From: Pteria penguin
Taxonomy: Eukaryota; Mollusca; Bivalvia; Pterioida; Pteriidae
Length of the DNA stretch: 64,000 nucleotides
Assembly (NCBI GenBank): GCA_035048485.1
Contig: CM068590.1
Location: forward strand, 5,332,093-5,396,092
Reading direction: 5' to 3'
The notes beneath the pieces were generated by a model. It was not told where the DNA came from. It saw nothing but the letters and a program-made list of their open reading frames with translations, and did no database searches. Both the position numbers and the translations under genes were made by a program. This document shows, piece after piece, positions 52,201 to 61,500 of this stretch (position 1 is the first letter of the stretch; the number at the start of each line of letters is the position of its first letter).

Positions 52201-52462
52201 TATGTTTCTGATTTTTCAACATACATGATGACAACATCTGCCTACTGCATTACACAGAAGTTTAGACCTATACAACTAATCCATTCCAAGCAGTGAGGGA
52301 TCTTATACATGCCACATCTACCATGAGATGCAGTATCTATTTTCATTCACACTGAGATTTTCGTTCTTGCTTGAATCACTGAACATTTTGATGGCTTCAT
52401 GAAATGTTGGGATCCTCTGTCGTCCTCAACTAGCACTGTGTCCTTCGTCTTCCAATGTTACA
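49205..52462. other. Convergent intergenic region
   Basis: It lies between the stop codons of the DUF4291 gene and RAD51D, so both 3' UTRs should be here. No further gene was recognised. Several stretches resemble dispersed invertebrate repeats with AAGGTCAAGGTCA (50830-50850, 51225-51250), and a degraded SINE body lies at 52217-52345. Confidence 0.5.
52217..52345 (-). mobile_element. Degraded SINE body
   Basis: GATGACAACATCTGCCTACT and CAAGCAGTGAGGGATCTTAT match the SINE body with many changes. The head is not recognisable. Confidence 0.55.
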
Positions 52463-52522
52463 TCAACTAGCGTCTACTACTCCCTCCTCTGTGATTTTGA
52501 CCTTCACCTCTTCATGCCGTGT
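52463..52522 (-). CDS. RAD51D: RAD51D exon 9 (probable terminal exon)
   Basis: TRHEEVKVKITEEGVVDAS and TGA. The acceptor is CTTTCTGTAG and the phase matches exon 8. The V-K-V-K-I-T-E-E-G-V pattern resembles the last beta strand of RecA-fold paralogues, and the total length becomes 315, close to the human protein. It is assigned from fit alone, as this tail is poorly conserved. Confidence 0.68.
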   Translation of the reverse strand, partial: TRHEEVKVKITEEGVVDAS

Positions 52523-55500
52523 CTACAGAAAGATTTTACATGTATTATTATTATTATTTAAACTCGGACATAAACTGGATTAATCAATATGAAAAAATGC
52601 CACTAATTTGAATACATTAACTTAAGATCATTGAAATGAGAAATCTGTTACACTGAAGAAAATATACACTATAATATAATACATGTATATATATGTAACT
52701 TTATCTAATATAATACAATATTTCAGTGCAGTCCAGGTGAAGTTTTTCACAAAACAGAGTGTAAAATTGAAGTCAACCAAGGCAGAGAGATTTTTACTCA
52801 AAGATGTGAAGTTTTTATCACGTGTATTCCTACTGTGGTTTATGGTGCTTTTCGCACTGTGTTTTTATACATTTTCTACAAAGCGCCTAAGCTGCATTGT
52901 AGAATGTATAAAAAATGCTCTTCACAAATTTCAAGCCACTTGGCCTTTATCAAGTATAATGAATGATGCTGAATTTGTGAATAGAACGTTTTTATTTCTT
53001 ATACAACGGCTTCTCTGAGGAAGATTTTACTAATGATCTGTGCATTGTAGAGGTTACCAATTCCTCCAAATCTGATATAACATGCAGAATTAAAGCAATC
53101 TACCATGAGAATTCTCTCTGTTGCATGTCATGCAAACTGTGTATTCAGAATAGAAAAAAAGGTGAGGATGAGCATAAATCCATGTATGTGATATTTATTT
53201 TGCTTCTCTCTTTCAATCTGACCAAGATTATTTCACGTACATGATGATGGCAACTACTTGATGCAATTTCTACCACAGCAACAGACCCCCCCCCCCCCAG
53301 AGGCAGATCTTTAACGTACAAACATCTACTGTGACATGGGACACATGGTATACAACTTTATTGCCTTATATGCCAGACAGCACAAGGACAAACCATCTGC
53401 ATTAATCAAGCCTGTTTTCAGTGACCACAAAAAGAGAGAAGGAAAGAAGATGAATGTATAAAATAGGTGGCTGCTTAATACAAGTGGCCTTTATAGCAGG
53501 TTTGACGGTGCATCATAAACTATTTAGCATCATTCTGTCACGAATTTTCGGCTACTTTATCAGATGTGAGAGCACATTTGAGAGCACACATGACACCAGA
53601 AATGACAGATAGCAGTAGTGACTGATTGATTGATTTTTGTTTAACGTCACACGACGAATATTTCACGTTTATGGTGACGGCATCTACCTGATGCGGGGCA
53701 TACAAATTTTTTGACCTTTGCAACGGACCCACCCGAAGCAGTGAGGGATCTTTAATTAATGTGCCATGCATACCATGACACGCAGCCTCAGTTTTTACTG
53801 TCTCATCCGAAAGACAGGACACCGGCATGACCAGAGCGGGACTCGAACCCTACCCGTAGTGAGCCTAGACGTGCGATCAGATGTCTGCAGAGTAAATATC
53901 TCTTGTCCAAAACACAGATGTCACAAAAATACTTATACAACACTGCTCACATGAGATTAATGAGGACTTCTGCCGCATAAAAAGTGATCTGAATCAATGC
54001 CTTACCATTCTGGAGCTTTTGATGACTTTGATGATTCTGACATTACTGTGATGCTCCGAGCGTGGCAGGATCATCAGCCGAGTATGTGGGACATGTGACC
54101 AAGTTCTGCCAAGGCTTGCCGTGGTCTCATTCTCCCCCTTTACTATGTTGTTGCTTATCTGTAAATCAGCATCATAATGCACGTTTATTTGGCGTCTGTT
54201 CAGGTGTTTGACTCAGAAATAGGAAAAACCTGTGTGATACGAGTTCTTGCAAAGATTTGTGACTTTGCGATTAAATCTAATACTAACAGGCACAAGGTTA
54301 TAATGAAAATGTACCAATAAATATAAGTAAATATAAGTTATGACTTTTTTTGAAACAAATTAAGTATGTTTAGGACTTTAGTAAAACCTGACTCTGGGTT
54401 AAAATTCCCATACATTCAGTGGGCCATTACCTGTCATTTGGTTAGTAAGCATTGTAAAAGTTAACTTTTAATGTACTTTCACTTTAACTCCACACAGGCC
54501 AACACTTCATCCTGGAGTCAAGCATGCTTTCAATGAACTTTCACTTTCACTCCACACAAGCCAACACTTCTCCTGGAGTCAAGCATACTTTCAATGTACT
54601 TTCACTTTTACTACATAGCTACAGTATAGCTCCGTCTATTTGGATGTCCACACACACAAGAGTAAACTTTAAGCTAGAGTGAGTCAAGTTTATTGTGAAG
54701 TTTGCTTTGTTTTGAGAAATGTCCTAACTTGTATTTACTTTTATTTATTGGTATATTTTCACTATAACCCTGTGCCTGGTAGTATTAGATTTAATTGCAA
54801 AGTCACAAATCTTTACTAAAACTCGTACCACACTCAGGTTTTACCTATTTCTGAGCCAAACACATGAACAGACCCCAAAATCAAACACAAAGCATCAAAC
54901 ATCGAAAGTTTTCCTTTTTATCATAATATCAAAAAGAGTACAAGTATAAATTTAAAACAAAGACCGGTGCATACCAGTAATTTCAGACATGGTATTCAGT
55001 ACAGTAATAGTATGGTTTACAACTTTCCAACCCCTATTGTCACTATACATATAACATATTGTCACATGTTTTGCTGTTCATGTAGTGAAATATCGCTATA
55101 TCATAAATTAATTTATGGCATATGTGACGTCATAGCGTGGAAAAAAAATGTGTCAAGCTGGTGTTTGATGAAATAAACATCTTTAAACTGAGTGTAAACA
55201 AGTGATAAAAACAATCTGAAATGAATTTTCATTTCATACGGTATTTATGAAAATCTTGTGTTTTAAAATTTTAAAACTGAATCTAAGATTTTTGTGGATG
55301 GTATTTAAAGGCAAGATATGAAATGAATGATGAGGAGGTAAGCTGAGCTTCAGTCTGTGTATCACAATATGAATTATATCTTTGAAAGTCAAATAATTTC
55401 AGGTTTCCAAAAATTTATTAACTTTAAGGGCAGTAACTCCAAAAAAAGGTGAATCATGACCAAACTTCATCTTGATCAGTAACTCAAGGTAATAAAGCTA

Positions 55501-58500
55501 CATACCAAATTTCATGTCAGTAACTTCGATGGCTGCCAAAAAAAAATCCATAAAAACAAAGTGTCTCAGATAGACATACAGACAGGAATGTACTGTCCAC
55601 TTTTACTGGTGGGAGTTAAAAAGGCGATAGATACATATTCCTTCCATAGACATTTTTGCAAAGAATTTTCTCTGAGGAAGTTGTGTAAAATACAAAAGAA
55701 AATGATGCAATGTTACATTAGAAAAGCAAAATGTATTATACCCTTTAGGAACCTACCAGTACTGCCAAGGAAAAGTCTGTGGCTAACTGCTTCAGTTTCA
55801 AAGACAGGTGTACCATCAATGAATGCCCTGCAATGAACCAGAACAGGTGAATCATTCAAAGTGACAATCAGTGGGAAAAAATAGAAAACTGTTTTACCAA
55901 TAGTTAATGCAGCTTGAAGTTCAATTAATCATTACCGAATGTGATTTGCTAAAAAGAAAATCAAATTGAATACAATATGGTTTTAGTAGAAAGGAAATGT
56001 TATTTTTATCACCTCTGATACTTCATTATACATCAAATGAGTGTTGAACAACTTCAATAACAGAGAAAATATGTATATAAAGCGTAAGAATGAAATTTAA
56101 TATGCTTACTTTTCATGTTTTTACACTGACTTACTTCACTTCCATCTGCTGCCCTCCCAGCACAGGGGACATCACTGATCATACATACCCTCTCCCGACT
56201 GACCATCCATACTGTCAGTACTTACCGTCCATCTGCTGCCCTCCCAGTACAGGGTACATCACTGACCATACATACCCCCTCCCGACTGACTATCCATACT
56301 GTCTGTACTTACCGTCCATCTGCTGACCTCCCGGTACAGGGTACATCACTGACCATACATACCCTCTCCCGACTGACCATCCATACTGTCAGTACTTACC
56401 GTCCATCTGCTGCCCTCCCAGTACTGGGTACATCACTGACCATACATACCCCCTCCCGACTGACCATCCATACTGTCTGTACTTACCGTCCATCTGCTGA
56501 CCTCCCAAGTACAGGGTATATCTCTGACCATACATACCCCCTCCGGACTGACAATCCATACTGTCTGTACTTAACCGTTCATCTGCTGCCATACATACCC
56601 CATCCCAACTGACCATCCATATTGTCTGTACTTACCGTCCATCTGCTGCCATACATACCCCCTCCCAACTGACCATCCATACTGTCTGTACTTACCATCC
56701 ATCTGCTGACCTCCCAGTACAGGGTATATCACAGAAGCGACATTATCTACCACCACCATCTTCAGATTGTTGTAAAAACTACTGGTCTGTAAAGTACAGC
56801 ATCAACACGGTCAGTATTCATTGATGAATATATATAAAGAATTCTTTGATGATAATATATAAAGCATATTTCTAAATATATTAAATAAATGGAGAATATT
56901 CATCACTGGTGAATTAAAAAATATGAATATTTTACATTCATAATTCAATGAAATACAAAATATGAATATTTTACATGGATGGATTATAAAATATGAAGAT
57001 GAGTATTCATTTATGCCAAATTACTAAATATGAGTAGTCAGATTCCAACTCGCATATCTCAACTGAGATAAACATCTTACCGAGTAAGCTATGTCAGCTC
57101 CCACTGAGATTATACCTCAAGCCCTGATACAGTATAGTATATCATACAGCCATTTCTCACCTTCTTGACCAGCTGTGATCGGATGTTCTCTAATGCCCCA
57201 ATGACCGAGTACACATCAAATGTCTTCATGCACCTCACATGCCCCAAATTTCTCTCTGCCACCTGAAAAATATAGGACCAATAAAGTTCTGTCAGAAACT
57301 ATAAGATTTGGAATCCATTTTATACTGTAGCTTGTTTCTTGTTTTTTCACCAAACCAAGATTATTTCACTTATATGGTGACGGCATTTGCTGTCAGGTGA
57401 AGCATTTATCAAGATCGTGTTGTTTCCTTATGTACAGATGAGAAAACATGATGAGGAAAAAATGCATTTAAAGTTCAGGTCCTAACTTAAACCATAATTA
57501 CATTAAAGACTAAAACTTGAAAAAAAATTACAATTTTCATTCCATTCTTGAGCACTTTGTGAATGTACCAGTACCTGATTTCCAAATCTATTTTCTGCTA
57601 TACAAGCGAGTCTTTCTGCACTGAAACCTCCACAAGTGTCTATATATATAACGGACTGGCCTGTCTCACAAGCCACACTCGATGCAGCACTCAGACAAAG
57701 CTGAAAAAAATAAAATGAAAGACTGTATAAACCGGCAGTATGTGAAACCTGAAGTCCAAGACATAAGGTGAACAAAGCTGGTGTGGCCTAGTGGATAAGA
57801 TGCTTGGCTCATGATCAAGAGGTCCCAGGTTCGACTTCCGCCCTGACACACTGATGTTCTGTCTTTCGGATGAGAAAGTAAAAACCGAGGTCTTATGTCA
57901 TGGTAGGCGTGGCACATAAAAGATCCCTCACTGCTTTGGGTGGGTCTGTTACAAAGGTCTAAATCTGTATGCAATGCATCAAGCAGATGCCATCACCATG
58001 TACGTGAAATAATTGTGGAGTGACGTAAAACAATAATCAATCAGTCAATCATAAGGTGAACAAGGACTTTAAAATGTTTTTTACTGTCTAAATCAGTGAG
58101 GGATTTTTTTATGTGCCACATCTACAGTGACATGGGAGCTGAATTTTCACTGCCTCATCCAAAAGACAGAACACAAGTGTGGCCATGGCGAGAGACACAC
58201 TCATAACCTCTCAATCACAAGTCGAGCACCACATCCGTGGATTCTAAATGATATGAGATTTATAACACTCTGCTATCAAAAAGTCTTTAACGATCTTTCA
58301 AGATTTTCATATTACAGTTATTTCCCATTTTGGTAAGTATCTGGCGTCATAATCATTGTGACGTCATAACCATTGTGATGTCATAACCTTTGTGATGTCA
58401 TAATCATTGTGACGTCATAATCATTGTGACTCATAAGCAGTATGACATCAAACAGTTGTTCTTGAAATTAATTCATGTCAGATTCCTACCCAAAGAGAAC

Positions 58501-61500
58501 TTAACTCTTTACTTCAAAAGAGACCCAAAATTCAAAAGTCAGTTCATGAAATTATGCAAATCTTTCTATTTTTTCATTTAGAATTTGAAAAAACACCAGA
58601 CAACAGTCTTTTTTTTTTGAAGATGCAAAGAAATGTTGACTATACAATGAGTTTATTTTAAGTAGTGAAGTATTTTATTGGTTAATGTCACCTGTAACAA
58701 AACGCCTCAATTTTTACTGTCTTATCTGAATAATATAATAATATTATAAAATACTATACATGTATTTATTTTTTCTACTTTGATAAACGGTCACAATCTC
58801 TATATTCATCTTACAGCACAAAATTTTTGCTGAGTTAAAACAATATGCAGAGAGGTATACCACGGAGTAAATAACTGGAAAAAGGGAAGGAGAAATGTGG
58901 AGTATCACATATGACAAAGTACCTGAGTCTTTCCAGCAGCAGTTTCTCCTACGATCTCAGACACCTCCGCTGTATAGAAACCACCATCCAGTATATTGTC
59001 CAAGCTGTCCAAAAAATGTTTAAGGTTTTTATAACTATCTTATACTACATCATGACAAAAATGTGTGAAATTTTTCATGTGCATATACATGTACATTGCA
59101 TGATTCTGACAATGGGGTCTTTCATTCAGACAATAAGAGCCTACATATGGTACAGATCAGATGATCTGGAGAAATTGTGCAAAACTCAGTGGGAACAACA
59201 CACAAAACTCAGTGGGAACAACACACAAAACTCAGTGGGAACAACACACAAAATCAGTGGGAATCCAGGTGTTAATTTACCTGTACTTCTTAACACCTTG
59301 ATATGATACATTTTGTATTGTGTAATTCTTGAAATGCACCTGGATGTAATCCACTGTGGCGGGTGGAAAATAACAAAACACCTGGACTGTACTGTGTATG
59401 TATGACATCTATTTAGCATGTGGCGCATTATCTGATTTAATTATTATGTGTATTATCTTAGAGGAAGGGTCATGTCATGAGATAAACAATAAGGGCTTAT
59501 ATGTGGGATTTGTAGGTAACTATTGTTTTGACATCAGAGACTCTGTCAGTCTTAAGAGAAGCTACATGTACATGTACATGTAGCGAGAAGCTACATGTAC
59601 ATGTACATGTAGCTTACCTAACAACCAAGATTTCTTGGGGAAACAATGTTATTTGTGATATTCTAAGGGTGCATTACAAGTTAAACATAACTTCTCCAAA
59701 ACCAAAACAACATCTGGACATTCCTCAGGAATAGTGGTCTCAGTAAAAGCATCGGCAGAACTTCCTCAGAATAAAATATCATTTTTTACAAGTTTTGAGG
59801 GTAACTATAAAACCGACGAAGTCAGAAGGGCCCACAAGTTCCCTATCACGTTGATCTTGACCTTTATTCGGTACCAGCAGAAAGGTCTTGTCATAACGAA
59901 CGCAGATGCCAAATATGAAAGCCCTACTTCTAATGGTTCACTAGTTATGGTCAATGTAAAAGTTTTTCAAATGTGGGTCAAAGTTCACTGTCAAGGCCAT
60001 ATGATAGAAAATTTTGGTACAAATGGAAAGGTCTTGTAATAAGGAACATACATGCTAAATATGGAAGCTCTTCTTCTTACGATTCAATAGTTATGGTCAA
60101 TAATCAAGTTGTTCAAATGCAAATGAAAATAGACTTGAGATACCCTGTGCATAAAACTTCACCTAAAATTTCCTGAGTATTGTAATATATAAAAGCTCAC
60201 CTAAGTATTCCCAAGTAAGAAAACTTGAGGGGTGAAACAATACGGTTACCTAACGATACAATACGTATCACAATACAGGGTCCATGATACAATATGTATT
60301 GTGATACTCTTTGAGTATAGAATAAAATAAAATATGTAAAAGCTTCCACTGGTTTTAATTACACTTCAAAGGGTGTGACATGGATTATTTCCAACAAATG
60401 CTGAAGCATTACAATGCCATATTCTTTTTCAAAAAGATCAGCATATTAACATTTTCTGAAAATAATGCTGATCGTTGGGCAGTATCAATATCTCCATCAC
60501 TGGAGAAAACTCGTTCAGACAGATTGGTCTGATCCGATGGTAAGCTTGTTCCTGAATGCCTCCTGGAGGCGAAATTGACCCGCTGCTTCAGATAGTGATG
60601 TTGCTGTCTGTTTAGCAGGCTTATGATTACACCCAGATACGCCGATGTCTGGATGATGCCGCTTCATGTGTGCGGCCATGTTTGAAGCGTTTCCTGTTTT
60701 GTAGGATACATCCGTGAAACAATGTTTGCATGTTGTAAGGTCTTTATAGGGGTTTCTACTCTGCCGTCTGTTATGGTTTTGAACTCAAAACGTCCCCATA
60801 CTTAGACTTATACAACGCCAGCGGAGCTTTCAGCTTGACTGATTTCGATGCCATAATTGTGAATGCAAACTGTTGCCGTACCATTTCCACACCTCCCTGT
60901 ACTGAGAACTGAACTGAGGCATGTGTACCGCAGTATACCGTCAAACAGTATATCGTTTCACCTTAAGACAACTCATTTTCCCAAAGACAAGTATGAAAAC
61001 TGACTTGAGATACCATAGTATGAAAACTAAATTACTATTTTCTGAGTATATAATCTTAAACGCTTTTGTTATGAAAAGTCAATTGACTTAGATTTCCTGA
61101 GAATGAATGCTCACCAAGATTTCTGAAGAATGCAAGATTGTTTGATATTCCTCAAGGATCAGTATGAAATATCACTTGATTTTTCTAAAGTACAAAAGAT
61201 CACCTGAATTCTTCGGAGTATTAAAAATCACCTGTGACATCCTGAAGATAATATAGACGAGGAAGAAATTGTTGCATTGAACAAATCCAGACCATTGACT
61301 GCAAAAGCGGAATATTGGGCCAGCAAAATTCTTCGAATGCTCACCAACTCCTAAAAATAGATGAAAATTAGGAGTGTCATATAAGCAATATATCTGTATA
61401 TACATGTATTTATGATTTTATGCTTTTATTCATTAATGTTATTCACTATGTTAAGGCCCACATACATGTTTACAGTATAGTCCAGGTGTTTGGGAGAAAT

